Positions 31,675 to 40,268 are shown, numbered from the stretch's first letter. The stretch: DNA of 46,630 bases from Paractinoplanes rishiriensis (GCF_016862375.1 NZ_BOMV01000058.1:1-46630), one strand, 5' to 3'. Notes: generated by a model from the sequence alone, not told the origin. A program made the numbers and translations.

Positions 31675-31713
31675 TGTGACAGCGTCTAGCATATCGTCTT
31701 TTGGGCTGTCACA
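31675..31713. promoter_or_regulatory. Perfect 9-bp inverted repeat, candidate PaaX operator
   Basis: TGTGACAGC (31675-31683) and GCTGTCACA (31705-31713) are exact reverse complements. Their centres are 30 bp apart, about three helical turns on one face. The repeat lies just before paaX, the right arm 10 bp from its ATG, and includes a TAGCAT that may be a -10. Control by PaaX is inferred from position and geometry. Confidence 0.65.
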
Positions 31714-31723
31714 ATGTGCGGTC

Positions 31724-32536
31724 ATGCAGGCGCGGTCGGCACTCTTCGACCTGTACGGCGACTACCTCCGCCCCCGAGGCGGCCGGGCGCCGGTCGCCGC
31801 CCTGGTCAGGCTGCTGGCGCCGCTCGGTATCGCCCCTCCGGCGGTGCGCACCGCGGTCTCCCGGATGGTGCGTCAGGGCTGGTTGCACCCCCTGCGCCTG
31901 GTGTCCGGACCGGGCTATCTGCTGACCCCGAAAGCCGCCCGACGTCTGGACGAGGCGGCTGCCCGGATCTACCGCACCGGCCGCACGGGCTGGGACGGGA
32001 AGTTCGATCTCATCCTGCTGCACGGCCCGCTCGCCCGGCGGGACGCCAACCGGCTCGCGTTTCTCGGCTATGGCTCGCTCGGCGAGCACGCCTGGGTCGC
32101 CCCGCGCGCCGCCGACGACGTGGACGCCATGCTGGCCGAGGCCGGCGTCGGGTACGAACGGTTCAGCGCCGCGCACGCCGCCGGGTCGCCCGGTGCCGCC
32201 GACGTGGTCGGGCGGGCCTGGGATCTCGGCGAGCTGGCCCGATCGTACGAGACCTTCGTGGCCGACCTGCGCCCGGTGGTCGCCTCGGTGAACAACCGCA
32301 GCAGCGACGAGGAGGCGTACGCGGCCCGGTTCCAGCTCGTGCACGCGTGGCGGGCGTTCCTGTTCCGCGATCCGCAGCTGCCGTCCGCGCTGCTGCCGGC
32401 CCGGTGGCCCGGTGCGAGCGCGGCCGGCTTCTTCGACCGGCACGCCACCCGGCTGCGCCCGGCCGCCGACCGGTACGTGGAACGTTGTCTGCATTCGGTG
32501 ACGAGGGGCGGACGTGTGGGATTCTCAGAACCATGA
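31724..32536 (+). CDS. paaX: PaaX-family transcriptional repressor
   Basis: A 270-aa protein with an N-terminal winged helix (SALFDLYGDYLRPRGGRAPVAALVRLLAPL, then APPAVRTAVSRMVRQGWLHP), the PaaX middle domain (DLILLHGPLARRDANR, FLGYGSLGEHAWVAP) and the C-terminal domain with AYAARFQLVHAWRAFLFRDPQLP. E. coli PaaX represses phenylacetate genes and responds to phenylacetyl-CoA. The ATG at 31724 is chosen because the conserved helix begins at once after it. It overlaps the next gene by ATGA, so they form an operon. Confidence 0.92.
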   Translation: MQARSALFDLYGDYLRPRGGRAPVAALVRLLAPLGIAPPAVRTAVSRMVRQGWLHPLRLVSGPGYLLTPKAARRLDEAAARIYRTGRTGWDGKFDLILLHGPLARRDANRLAFLGYGSLGEHAWVAPRAADDVDAMLAEAGVGYERFSAAHAAGSPGAADVVGRAWDLGELARSYETFVADLRPVVASVNNRSSDEEAYAARFQLVHAWRAFLFRDPQLPSALLPARWPGASAAGFFDRHATRLRPAADRYVERCLHSVTRGGRVGFSEP

Positions 32537-33366
32537 CTGCCGTCCGACCACCCCACCCGCCACCCATAAACGGGCTGAAGACTGACTCCCTGCTCGTCGA
32601 CCGCACCGACGCGGTCGTCACGCTCACGCTCAACCGCCCGGACGCGATGAACGCCCTGGACGTCGGCCTCAAGGAAGCGCTGCGGGACACGCTGACCGGC
32701 CTGGAGAGCGACCGGTCCTGCCGGGCGATCGTGCTGGCCGGGTCGGGCGGGGCGTTCTGCGTGGGACAGGACCTGCGCGAGCACGCCGAGCAACTGGCGA
32801 CCGGCCGCACCGAACTGGACACCGTCCGGGTGCACTACAACCCGATCGCGCAGCGGCTGGCCAGCATGCCCAAGCCGGTGGTGGCCGCGGTCCGCGGCAT
32901 GGCGGCCGGCGCCGGCGCGTCGCTCGCCCTGCTGGCCGACTTCCGGATCGGCGGGCCCAAGACCCGGTTCCTGATGGCGTTCGCCAACGTGGGCCTGGCC
33001 GGCGACACCGGCGTCTCGTGGTCGCTACCCCGGATCGTGGGTCACGCCCGGGCGGTGGAACTGCTGCTGCTGGCCGAGCCGGTGACGGCCGGCGAGGCAC
33101 ACCGGATCGGCCTGCTGTCCCGCCTGGTGGACGACGACGAGCAGGTGCTGCCGGCCGCCCAGGAGCTGGCCGCACGGCTGGCCAAGGGCCCCACGGTGGC
33201 CTACGGAGCGATCAAGCGGGAGCTGTCCATCGGCGACGCCGGCACCCTCTCCGACGCCCTGTCGGCCGAGGCGCAGGCCCAGGCGATCTGCGGCGCCACG
33301 GCCGACCACCAGGCGGCCGTCGAGTCGTTCCTGGCCAAGCAGAAGCCGGTGTTCGGGGGCAACTGA
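32533..33366 (+). CDS. PaaG-like enoyl-CoA hydratase/isomerase
   Basis: A 277-aa crotonase-family enzyme. The oxyanion-hole segments are GAFCVGQDLRE and GMAAGAGASLALLADFRI. In the active site the two crotonase glutamates are missing, and one Asp (158, in GLAGDTGVSWSLPR) remains, which is the pattern of PaaG-type double-bond isomerases acting on ring 1,2-epoxyphenylacetyl-CoA. Translationally coupled to paaX. The other paa genes (paaABCDE, paaK, paaZ) are not in the window, so this pair may serve another aryl- or acyl-CoA. Confidence 0.88.
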   Translation: MTAVRPPHPPPINGLKTDSLLVDRTDAVVTLTLNRPDAMNALDVGLKEALRDTLTGLESDRSCRAIVLAGSGGAFCVGQDLREHAEQLATGRTELDTVRVHYNPIAQRLASMPKPVVAAVRGMAAGAGASLALLADFRIGGPKTRFLMAFANVGLAGDTGVSWSLPRIVGHARAVELLLLAEPVTAGEAHRIGLLSRLVDDDEQVLPAAQELAARLAKGPTVAYGAIKRELSIGDAGTLSDALSAEAQAQAICGATADHQAAVESFLAKQKPVFGGN

Positions 33367-33470
33367 TCCCGGCGTTATTACGGTTTTGATATCGCCACAT
33401 AAAAGACGCTCGATGTTTAGCTTCTCCCATCGCGTCCTACCGGACGCGCATTCCAACTGGGAGGACCGAG

Positions 33471-34262
33471 ATGGTCAGGTGGCGGATTCTTCTGGGTACG
33501 GCGGTGGCCGCGCTCACCGTGGCCGTGGGCGCGACCGCGTCTCCGGCCGCGGCGGCCCCGTCGGGTGACGGCAACGCGGTGGCACCGGACTCGGTGGTCG
33601 GTGGCAGCCAAGCCGCGCAGGGTGAGTTCCCCTTCATGGTCCGGCTGTCGATGGGCTGCGGCGGCGCGCTCTACAGCCCCACGCTGGTGCTCACCGCGGC
33701 GCACTGCGTCGGTGCGACCGGCACGAACACCTCGATCACGGCCACCATGGGCGTGGTCGACCTCCAGTCGAGCAGCCGGATCACCCGGCGGTCGAACTAC
33801 GTCTACCGGGCACCCGGGTACAACGGCAACGGCCGGGACTGGGCGCTGATCCGGCTGGCCAGCCCGGTGACCGGCCTCGCCACCCTGCCCATCGCCACCA
33901 CGACCGCCAACGACAGCGGCACCTTCACGATCGCCGGCTGGGGCGCGACCCGGGAGAACGGCGGCCAGTCGCGCTACCTGCTGAAGGCCTCGGTGCCGTT
34001 CGTCAGCGACGCCACCTGCAACTCCGGATCCATGTACGGCGGCCAGGTGATCGCGGCCCAGGAGATCTGCGCCGGCTACACCGCGGGCGGCGTGGACACC
34101 TGCCAGGGCGACTCGGGCGGCCCGATGTTCCGCAACGGCGTCCAGGTCGGCATCGTGAGCTGGGGTGCCGGCTGCGCCCGGCCCAACAAGCCCGGCGTAT
34201 ACACCCAGGTCAGCTACTTCGCCTCGTCGATCCAGTCGGCCGCCGCGAGCCTGGGCGGCTGA
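33471..34262 (+). CDS. Secreted trypsin-like serine protease (S1)
   Basis: A 263-aa preproprotein: signal peptide (about 1-29, cut near AAAAP), short pro-region and a VVGG activation site (42-45). The catalytic triad is His 78 (TAAHC), Asp 123 (RDWALIRL) and Ser 215 (QGDSGGP); Asp 209, six residues before Ser, predicts cleavage after Arg/Lys. Three disulfide pairs seem possible. Homologous to Streptomyces griseus trypsin. ATG with GGGAGGA upstream. The AT-rich 104 bp before it probably hold its own promoter. Confidence 0.94.
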   Translation: MVRWRILLGTAVAALTVAVGATASPAAAAPSGDGNAVAPDSVVGGSQAAQGEFPFMVRLSMGCGGALYSPTLVLTAAHCVGATGTNTSITATMGVVDLQSSSRITRRSNYVYRAPGYNGNGRDWALIRLASPVTGLATLPIATTTANDSGTFTIAGWGATRENGGQSRYLLKASVPFVSDATCNSGSMYGGQVIAAQEICAGYTAGGVDTCQGDSGGPMFRNGVQVGIVSWGAGCARPNKPGVYTQVSYFASSIQSAAASLGG

Positions 34263-34375
34263 CCCGCACCACTCGGCCGGCGCCCATCGGCCTGGGCGCC
34301 CGGCCACGCGGTCGCGGTCTTTCCCCCCGACGGGCCGCGACCGTCGTCTCCCGCGCGGCAACGGCGCCGCGCCCC

Positions 34376-34404
34376 ACGGCCCCGCAGGTGTCCTGCGGGG
34401 CCGT
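34376..34404. terminator. Hairpin in the protease/hypothetical intergenic region
   Basis: ACGGCCCCGCAGG (34376-34388) and CCTGCGGGGCCGT (34392-34404), a 13-bp perfect stem with a 3-nt loop, in the 213 bp between convergent genes. A second 9-bp hairpin lies at 34309-34343. Neither has a T-tract. Confidence 0.55.
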
Positions 34405-34475
34405 GTCGCGCCCGCACTCCGACCGCGCCGGGCCGCCTCAGCCGGGCCGCCCCGCTCCTGCCGCGCCGCCGCGGG

Positions 34476-35015
34476 TCAATCCTGGTCGTCCTCCTCTTCC
34501 GGGTCTTGGTTGGCCTCCTCGCCCAGGACGAATGCCTGCATGGCCAACTCGTCGCCGTAGGGCCAGACGTAGGTCGGCAGCTCGACCGGACCCAGCTCGA
34601 GCACGTGCGACCAGAACTGGCGCACCGCGGCCGCCGGGGTCGCGGCCTCGATCGGCAGTGCCACGCTCACCAGCCAGGACGGCAGCGCGCCGGCCGGGGC
34701 GGTGCCCCCGGCCAGCGACGCGGACAGGCGGCGGAACAGGTCGGGCTCGACCTCGACCGGCCCGGAGGGCGCCAGGGTCAGCCCACCGGCCGGCACCGGG
34801 TCGTCGAAGGAGCGGCGCAGGTAGACCAGGACCAGGTCGTCGTTGTCGGTCTTGGCGGCCCGGGTCAGCGCCACCACCCGGCCGTCCGCGACCAGCAGCA
34901 CCTCGTCGTCGGGGGCCACCGCGCCCGCGCCGCCCGCCACCGTCACGGCCTCGTTGTGGAAGAGCCGCTCGGTCGCCCACTGATCCGCCGGAATGATCAC
35001 CGCCCACTGAGCCAT
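34476..35015 (-). CDS. Hypothetical protein with EVE/PUA-like or unknown fold
   Basis: A 179-aa acidic protein starting MAQWAVIIPADQWATE and ending in a Glu/Asp-rich tail (ANQDPEEEDDQD). The beginning, with VIIPADQW, and DEVLLVADGRVVAL look like a beta-rich domain that might bind nucleic acid or a small ligand, but no signature is present, so I do not assign a function. Twelve bases downstream of tag on the same strand, so it may share its transcript. Confidence 0.7.
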   Translation of the reverse strand: MAQWAVIIPADQWATERLFHNEAVTVAGGAGAVAPDDEVLLVADGRVVALTRAAKTDNDDLVLVYLRRSFDDPVPAGGLTLAPSGPVEVEPDLFRRLSASLAGGTAPAGALPSWLVSVALPIEAATPAAAVRQFWSHVLELGPVELPTYVWPYGDELAMQAFVLGEEANQDPEEEDDQD

Positions 35016-35027
35016 GCGCTCATCCCA

Positions 35028-35630
35028 TCACGCGGCGGTATCGGCACCGATCGGTGGGACCCAACAGCCCGCCAGGTGGTCGTCGACCATGCCGGTGGCC
35101 TGCATCAACGCGTAGGCCGTGGTGGGGCCCACGAACTTGAACCCGCGGCGTTTCAGGTCCTTGGCCATGGCAATCGACTCGGGCGTCGTGGCCGGGACGC
35201 CGGCCCGGTTTTGCGGGCGCGGGCGGGCCGGTGGCGCGAACGACCAGAGCAGCGCCGAGAGGCCGCCCGGCAGATCGGCCGCGACCCGGGCGTTGTGCAG
35301 GGTGGCGTCCACCTTCATCCGGTTGCGGACGATGCCCGGGTCGGCCATCAGCCGGGCCGCGTCGGCCTCGGAGAACGCGGCCACCCGGTCGATCCGGAAA
35401 CCGTCGAACGCCTGCCGGAACGCCGGGCGCTTGCGCAGGATGGTGATCCAGGACAGCCCGGACTGGAACGCCTCGAGGCTCATCCGTTCGAACAGCGCGT
35501 CGTCGCCGCGGACCGGCTGGCCCCACTCGGTGTCGTGATAGCCGACGTAGTCGGGGGTGCTGCCACCCCAGAAGCACCGGGTCCGGCCGTCGGCGCCGAC
35601 CACGAGACCGGCCTCGAGCATGTCTGTCAT
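35028..35630 (-). CDS. tag: DNA-3-methyladenine glycosylase I
   Basis: A 200-aa Tag glycosylase, which removes 3-methyladenine from alkylated DNA. The N-terminal RCFWGGSTPDYVGYHDTEWGQP, with the zinc Cys and His, is the family hallmark; MSLEAFQSGLSWITILRKR, the substrate-pocket region and GPTTAYALMQATGMVDDHL follow. The N-terminal Cys (19) and His pair support a zinc snap. The ATG is six bases after TACGGT, so leaderless. In M. tuberculosis tag (Rv1210) is adjacent to Rv1211 (DUF3117); here four genes intervene. Confidence 0.95.
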   Translation of the reverse strand: MTDMLEAGLVVGADGRTRCFWGGSTPDYVGYHDTEWGQPVRGDDALFERMSLEAFQSGLSWITILRKRPAFRQAFDGFRIDRVAAFSEADAARLMADPGIVRNRMKVDATLHNARVAADLPGGLSALLWSFAPPARPRPQNRAGVPATTPESIAMAKDLKRRGFKFVGPTTAYALMQATGMVDDHLAGCWVPPIGADTAA

Positions 35631-35636
35631 GGCGAC

Positions 35637-35642
35637 ACCGTA
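35637..35642 (-). promoter_or_regulatory. -10 element of leaderless tag
   Basis: TACGGT on the minus strand, six bases (GTCGCC) before the tag ATG. No ribosome site is present, consistent with a leaderless mRNA. Confidence 0.55.
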
Positions 35643-35667
35643 GGGCGGGGGTGTGACAAAACCCGGA

Positions 35668-36165
35668 TCAGGGGAGGCGGCCCTGCTCCACCAGCTTGCC
35701 GAACCTGCGCAGCGCGCCGGTGAACGTCAGTTTCGAGCCCGGCCAGAGCACCGGCCAGGCGACCTTGCCGGCCGCACCCGCCGGCAGGTGGAACCACTCG
35801 TGCAGGACGACCTGGGTGCGGTCGCCGGACATCGCCGTGCAGCGCACCGAGCCGGGACCGCGCAGCACCTTGCCGCAGTGCACGACGCGTACCTCGTACG
35901 GCGGATTGATCTTGACCACCCGCATCTCGTCGCGCAGCGACGCCGGACCGATCGCGGTGACCGCCTCGACCAGGCTGCCCTCGCCGCCGTCGCCCTCGAC
36001 CACCCGGACCTTGGTGAACGGGATCCAGTCGGACTGCTTCTCCCAGTTCAGGAACGCGGCGAAGACACGCGGGGCGGGCGCGTTGACGATGACCGTGGCG
36101 GTCACCTCGCCGGTGCCGGGCTGGGCGGCGTCGCCGAGCCCGTCGACGGGACCGGTCGAGCTCAC
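35668..36165 (-). CDS. SRPBCC-family (START-like) protein
   Basis: A 165-aa helix-grip protein. The stretch VTATVIVNAPAPRVFAAFLNWEKQSDWIPFTKV and the later RGPGSVRCTAMSGDRTQVVLHEWF and GSKLTFTGALRRFGKLVE follow the polyketide cyclase/dehydrase-like SRPBCC pattern, with a hydrophobic cavity for an unknown ligand. GTG start overlaps the stop of the preceding DivIVA gene (GTGA), so translation is coupled. A similar gene pair occurs in other actinobacteria. Confidence 0.88.
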   Translation of the reverse strand: MSSTGPVDGLGDAAQPGTGEVTATVIVNAPAPRVFAAFLNWEKQSDWIPFTKVRVVEGDGGEGSLVEAVTAIGPASLRDEMRVVKINPPYEVRVVHCGKVLRGPGSVRCTAMSGDRTQVVLHEWFHLPAGAAGKVAWPVLWPGSKLTFTGALRRFGKLVEQGRLP

Positions 36166-36695
36166 CGGCGCTCCACCGGCTCGGACTCCTTGGCGCTGGA
36201 CTCCTTGGCGCTGGACTCCTTGGCGCCGGACTCCTTGGCGCCGGCGTCCTCGGCCTCGGCCGGTTTGTCGTCCGGCGGTATCGCGCCCACCTCGACCATC
36301 GGGCCGTCGGCCGGGGCCGGCTCGGCCGCGCTGGGCGCGATCGCCGCCTCCCGGGCCCGGCGCAGCGCGTCGGCGTCGGCCAGCCGGCCGTCCCGCAGGG
36401 CGGCCACCTCGGCCTCGAGCACGCTGATCAGCTCGCCCTTGTAGCCGATGTCATAGGCGGCGCGCTGGAGCGCCTGATCGACCTGGGACATCCGGTAGCC
36501 CCGGAACGCGGTGTCGAACTGCGTCCGGGTGATGTCGTCCTCGCCGAGCGGGCGGTCGGCCGGCAGCGGCACAGCGCGACCGTCGGGTTCGACGGGCGTC
36601 AATCCGGAGTCGCCTCCGCTCATCATCACGGTCACGCCGAAAACGATCGCAGCCACGACCAGAGCCACGACGATGAACAGGAGAAGCTGACCCAT
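36162..36695 (-). CDS. DivIVA-domain membrane protein
   Basis: A 177-aa protein with an N-terminal membrane helix (MGQLLLFIVVALVVAAIVFG), then a linker, a DivIVA-type domain (about 65-110: ITRTQFDTAFRGYRMSQVDQALQRA) and a low-complexity tail with four AKES repeats. Homologues include Rv1209. The single membrane helix plus DivIVA segment suggests a role near the cell envelope; polar localisation is not shown. The ATG at 36695 fits the membrane helix as N-terminus. Confidence 0.88.
   Translation of the reverse strand: MGQLLLFIVVALVVAAIVFGVTVMMSGGDSGLTPVEPDGRAVPLPADRPLGEDDITRTQFDTAFRGYRMSQVDQALQRAAYDIGYKGELISVLEAEVAALRDGRLADADALRRAREAAIAPSAAEPAPADGPMVEVGAIPPDDKPAEAEDAGAKESGAKESSAKESSAKESEPVERR
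36183..36242 (-). repeat. Coding 15-bp tandem repeat, four copies
   Basis: Unit GGACTCCTTGGCGCT (plus strand), with the last base varying, four times. It codes for the AKES repeats in the tail of the DivIVA-domain protein. Confidence 0.9.
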
Positions 36696-36764
36696 GCGCA
36701 CGATGTTGACATGCCCGCTTCCGCCTGGCGAGCCCGCCACCCCGTCCGGTGGTACTGCGAGCGC

Positions 36765-37142
36765 TCAGGTCCAGGTCAGGATCTTTTTACGCCAGGCGTA
36801 CAGGATGCCCAGGGCGAGCACCGCGACGAAGATGGCCATCTCGACCGCGACCATCACCCCGAAGCCCGGCAGGTCGAACACCACGGCCCAGGGGAAGAGA
36901 AAAACGGCCTCGACGGCGAAAAGCACATAAAGGTACGCGTAGACGTAGTACCTGATCTGCGCCTGCGCCCAGTCACCGCCGACCGGGTCGATGCCGCTCT
37001 CGTACGCGATGAACTTGCCGGGCGGAGAGGCCGGATTGGCCGGCCGGAGCAGCCGGTTGGCCGAGAACGCACCCACGAAAACGAGCACGCCGGCGGCCAG
37101 CACGAGCCCGAGGGTGGCGTACGAACCGAGATACCCGTCCAC
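36765..37142 (-). CDS. nuoA: Orphan NADH-quinone oxidoreductase subunit A
   Basis: A 125-aa NuoA with three membrane helices (about 10-30, 65-88, 92-113) and the signature KFIAYESGIDPVGGDWAQAQIRYYVYAYLYVLFAVE. NuoA is a membrane subunit of complex I and is not expected to work alone. No nuoB-N gene is in the window; downstream is the DivIVA-domain gene. In Streptomyces I recall a partial second nuo cluster beside korAB, of which this could be the last remnant. GTG start at 37142 with TAGGCT 8 bases upstream. Confidence 0.9.
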   Translation of the reverse strand: MDGYLGSYATLGLVLAAGVLVFVGAFSANRLLRPANPASPPGKFIAYESGIDPVGGDWAQAQIRYYVYAYLYVLFAVEAVFLFPWAVVFDLPGFGVMVAVEMAIFVAVLALGILYAWRKKILTWT

Positions 37143-37347
37143 GATCGGACAGCCTAGTGGAAATCAGTGACGCTCATGACCCGCCGCATGGTGGACTCCG
37201 CTGGCCCGGGCATGCATGACCTGGCTACTGTGGTCAACGGCCCGCGACCGCCCGTAAGGAGCGCCGACGTAGGCTGGAAGTGACGATTGCGGGCCGGCCC
37301 ATCGATGTGCACATATCCCGCGTGGCCGGCTGCTTGGAGGTTGGAAC

Positions 37348-39201
37348 GTGGCCGCTGGAGCAAAACGAGTCGAACAGCTGGACCGGGTGGTCATCCGGTT
37401 CGCCGGCGACTCTGGCGACGGCATGCAGCTGACGGGTGACCGGTTCACCTCCGAGACCGCTCAGCTGGGCAACGACATCTCGACGCTGCCCAACTTCCCA
37501 GCCGAGATCCGGGCCCCCGCCGGCACCCTGCCTGGCGTGTCGAGCTTCCAGGTGCACTTCGCCGACTACGACATCCTCACGCCCGGCGACGCGCCGAACG
37601 TGCTGGTGGCGATGAACCCGGCCGCGCTCAAGGCCAACCTCGCCGACCTGCCGGCGGGCGCCGACATCATCGTCAACACCGACGAGTTCACCAAACGAAA
37701 TCTGGCGAAGGTCGGCTATGCGACCAGCCCGCTCGAGGACGGCTCGCTCTCCGAATACGCGGTACACCCGGTCGGGCTGACCTCGATGACGATCGGGGCG
37801 CTGAGCGAGCTCGGCGTCGCCAAGAAGGACGCCGAGCGAGCCAAGAACATGTTCGCGCTCGGCCTGCTGAGCTGGATGTACTCGCGTCCGTTCGAGTCCA
37901 CCATCCGGTTCCTCGAGCGCAAGTTCGCCAAGCGCCCCGACCTGGTCGCGGCCAACAAGGCGGCGTTCCAGGCCGGCTGGAACTTCGGCGAGACCACCGA
38001 GACCTTCGCGGTCCGGTACGAGGTCAAGCCGGCCAAGATGCGGCCCGGCACCTACCGCAACATCACCGGCAACCAGGCGCTTGCGCTCGGTCTGGTGGCC
38101 GCGTGCGTCCGGTCCAAGCTGCCGCTGTTCCTGGGTGCCTACCCGATCACCCCGGCCTCGGACATCCTGCACGAGCTGTCCAAGCACAAGCGGTTCGGCA
38201 TCACCACGATGCAGGCCGAGGACGAGATCGCCGCGGTCGGCGCGGCGCTGGGTGCCTCGTACGGCGGCGCGCTCGGCGTCACCACCACCTCGGGCCCCGG
38301 CGTGGCGCTCAAGGGCGAGACGATCTCGCTGGCGGTCGCCCTCGAACTGCCGCTGGTGATCGTCGACGTGCAGCGGGCCGGCCCGTCCACCGGCATGCCG
38401 ACCAAGACCGAGCAGGCCGACCTCAACATGGCGCTGTACGGCCGGCACGGCGAGGCGCCGCTCGCGGTGATCGCGCCCAAGTCGCCCTCCGACTGCTTCC
38501 ACGCGGCCATCGAGGCGGCCCGGATCGCGCTCACCTACCGCACGCCGGTGATCCTGCTCTCCGACAACTACGTGGCCAACGGCTCCGAGCCGTGGCTGCT
38601 GCCCGAGGCCGGCGAGCTGCCCGACCTCTCAGTCTCGTTCGCCAGCGCGCCGAACACCGAGGACGGCCGCTTCCTGCCCTACCTGCGCGACCCCGAGACG
38701 ATGGCCCGGCCGTGGGCCATCCCCGGCACGCCCGGGCTCGAGCACCGCATCGGCGGCCTGGAAAAGGCGGACAAGACCGGCGACATCTCGTACGACCCGG
38801 CCAACCACGAGTTCATGGTGCGCACCCGGGCGGCCCGGATCGAGGCCATCGACGTACCGGACGTCGAGGTCGAGGACGCCGATGAGAACGCCCGCGTGCT
38901 GGTGCTGGGCTGGGGCTCGACCTACGGCCCGATCGGCGCGGCCTGCCGGGCGCTGCGGCAGCGCGGGTTGCCGATCGCGCAGGCGCACCTGCGGCACCTG
39001 TCGCCGCTGCCGGCCAACCTCGGCGAGGTGCTCCAGGCGTACGACAAGGTGGTCATCCCGGAGATGAACCTGGGTCAGCTGGCCCACGTCATCCGGGCCC
39101 GGTACCTGGTCGACGCCGTTCCGTTCAACCAGGTCAGCGGCCTGCCGTTCACCGCCGCGACCCTGGAAAGCATGCTCGAGGACGTTGTGAAAAATGGATA
39201 G
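37348..39201 (+). CDS. korA: 2-oxoacid:ferredoxin oxidoreductase, alpha subunit
   Basis: A 617-aa fused gamma-alpha subunit. The N-terminal gamma domain begins with VVIRFAGDSGDGMQLTGDRF, and the alpha part begins about residue 235 with LFLGAYPITPASDILHELS. The GTTTSGPGVALKGE block and PSTGMPTKTEQADL are characteristic of KorA. With KorB it oxidatively decarboxylates 2-oxoglutarate (or pyruvate) to the acyl-CoA and reduces ferredoxin, as an alternative to 2-oxoglutarate dehydrogenase. The GTG at 37348 has GGAGG 7 nt upstream. Overlaps korB by 8 bp. Confidence 0.95.
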   Translation: MAAGAKRVEQLDRVVIRFAGDSGDGMQLTGDRFTSETAQLGNDISTLPNFPAEIRAPAGTLPGVSSFQVHFADYDILTPGDAPNVLVAMNPAALKANLADLPAGADIIVNTDEFTKRNLAKVGYATSPLEDGSLSEYAVHPVGLTSMTIGALSELGVAKKDAERAKNMFALGLLSWMYSRPFESTIRFLERKFAKRPDLVAANKAAFQAGWNFGETTETFAVRYEVKPAKMRPGTYRNITGNQALALGLVAACVRSKLPLFLGAYPITPASDILHELSKHKRFGITTMQAEDEIAAVGAALGASYGGALGVTTTSGPGVALKGETISLAVALELPLVIVDVQRAGPSTGMPTKTEQADLNMALYGRHGEAPLAVIAPKSPSDCFHAAIEAARIALTYRTPVILLSDNYVANGSEPWLLPEAGELPDLSVSFASAPNTEDGRFLPYLRDPETMARPWAIPGTPGLEHRIGGLEKADKTGDISYDPANHEFMVRTRAARIEAIDVPDVEVEDADENARVLVLGWGSTYGPIGAACRALRQRGLPIAQAHLRHLSPLPANLGEVLQAYDKVVIPEMNLGQLAHVIRARYLVDAVPFNQVSGLPFTAATLESMLEDVVKNG

Positions 39202-40246
39202 CCCCACTGTGCTTATCAAACCTGGTGAGTTGAAACTGACGGCGAAAGACTTCAAGTCCGACCAGGAGGTGCGCTGGTGCCCGGGCTGCGGTGACTACGC
39301 CATCCTGGCGGCGGTGCAGGGCTTCATGCCCGAGCTGAACATCCCGCGGGAGAACATCGTCTTCGTCTCCGGCATCGGGTGCTCGTCGCGCTTCCCGTAC
39401 TACATGAACACGTACGGGATGCACTCGATCCACGGCCGGGCACCGGCGATCGCCACCGGGCTGTCCGCGTCCCGGCCAGACCTGTCGGTCTGGGTGGTCA
39501 CCGGCGACGGCGACGCGCTCTCGATCGGCGGCAACCACCTGATCCACGCGCTGCGCCGCAACGTGAACCTCAAGATCCTGCTGTTCAACAACCGGATCTA
39601 CGGGCTCACCAAGGGCCAGTACTCGCCAACCTCCGAGATCGGCAAGATCACCAAGTCGACGCCGGCTGGTTCGGCCGACTCGCCGTTCAACCCGCTGTCG
39701 CTGGCGCTGGGTGCCGAGGCCACCTTCGTGGCGCGCACCATCGACTCGGACCGCAAGCACCTCCAGTCGGTGCTGCGGGCCGCGGCCGAGCACCAGGGCA
39801 GCGCGTTCGTCGAGATCTACCAGAACTGCAACATCTTCAACGACAACGCCTTCGAGCTGATCAAGGACTCGTCCACCCGGGACGACCATCTGATCCGCCT
39901 CGAGCAGGACCAGCCGATCACGTTCGGCAGCGAGGACCAGTTCGCCGTGGTGCACCCGGCCGGCGGCTTCGGCCTGTCCGTCCGCGGCACCGCCGACCTG
40001 GGCGGCGAGACCCCGGTGGTGCACGACGCCACGGTCGACGACCCGGCGTACGCGTTCGCCCTCTCCCGGCTCTCCGGCTCCGACCTCGGCACCACGCCGA
40101 TCGGTGTGTTCCGCAACGTGCGGCGCCCCACCTACGACGAGCTGGTCCAGAAGCAGTTGGAGGACGCCAAGGCCCAGAGCACGGGTACGCCCGACGAGAT
40201 GCTCAACGGCCTGCTCAGCTCGGCCGACACCTGGACTATCCTCTGA
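39194..40246 (+). CDS. korB: 2-oxoacid:ferredoxin oxidoreductase, beta subunit
   Basis: A 350-aa thiamine-diphosphate subunit. WCPGCGDYAIL (about 29-39) and the cluster-binding Cys residues, VTGDGDALSIGGNHLIHALRRNVN (TPP/Mg motif GDGD) and NNRIYGLTKGQYSPTS are clear. It works with KorA. The fused ferredoxin-type 4Fe-4S domain is absent, so an external ferredoxin accepts electrons. The 8-bp overlap with korA indicates translational coupling. Confidence 0.95.
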   Translation: MDSPTVLIKPGELKLTAKDFKSDQEVRWCPGCGDYAILAAVQGFMPELNIPRENIVFVSGIGCSSRFPYYMNTYGMHSIHGRAPAIATGLSASRPDLSVWVVTGDGDALSIGGNHLIHALRRNVNLKILLFNNRIYGLTKGQYSPTSEIGKITKSTPAGSADSPFNPLSLALGAEATFVARTIDSDRKHLQSVLRAAAEHQGSAFVEIYQNCNIFNDNAFELIKDSSTRDDHLIRLEQDQPITFGSEDQFAVVHPAGGFGLSVRGTADLGGETPVVHDATVDDPAYAFALSRLSGSDLGTTPIGVFRNVRRPTYDELVQKQLEDAKAQSTGTPDEMLNGLLSSADTWTIL

Positions 40247-40268
40247 CCCAACCGAGGGGCTGGTGTCC

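Noticed and set aside
36183..36242. Regular short direct repeats resembling a CRISPR array
   Set aside because: The 15-bp units are contiguous without spacers and encode AKES repeats in frame. The same holds for repeats at 19356, 30101 and 30404.
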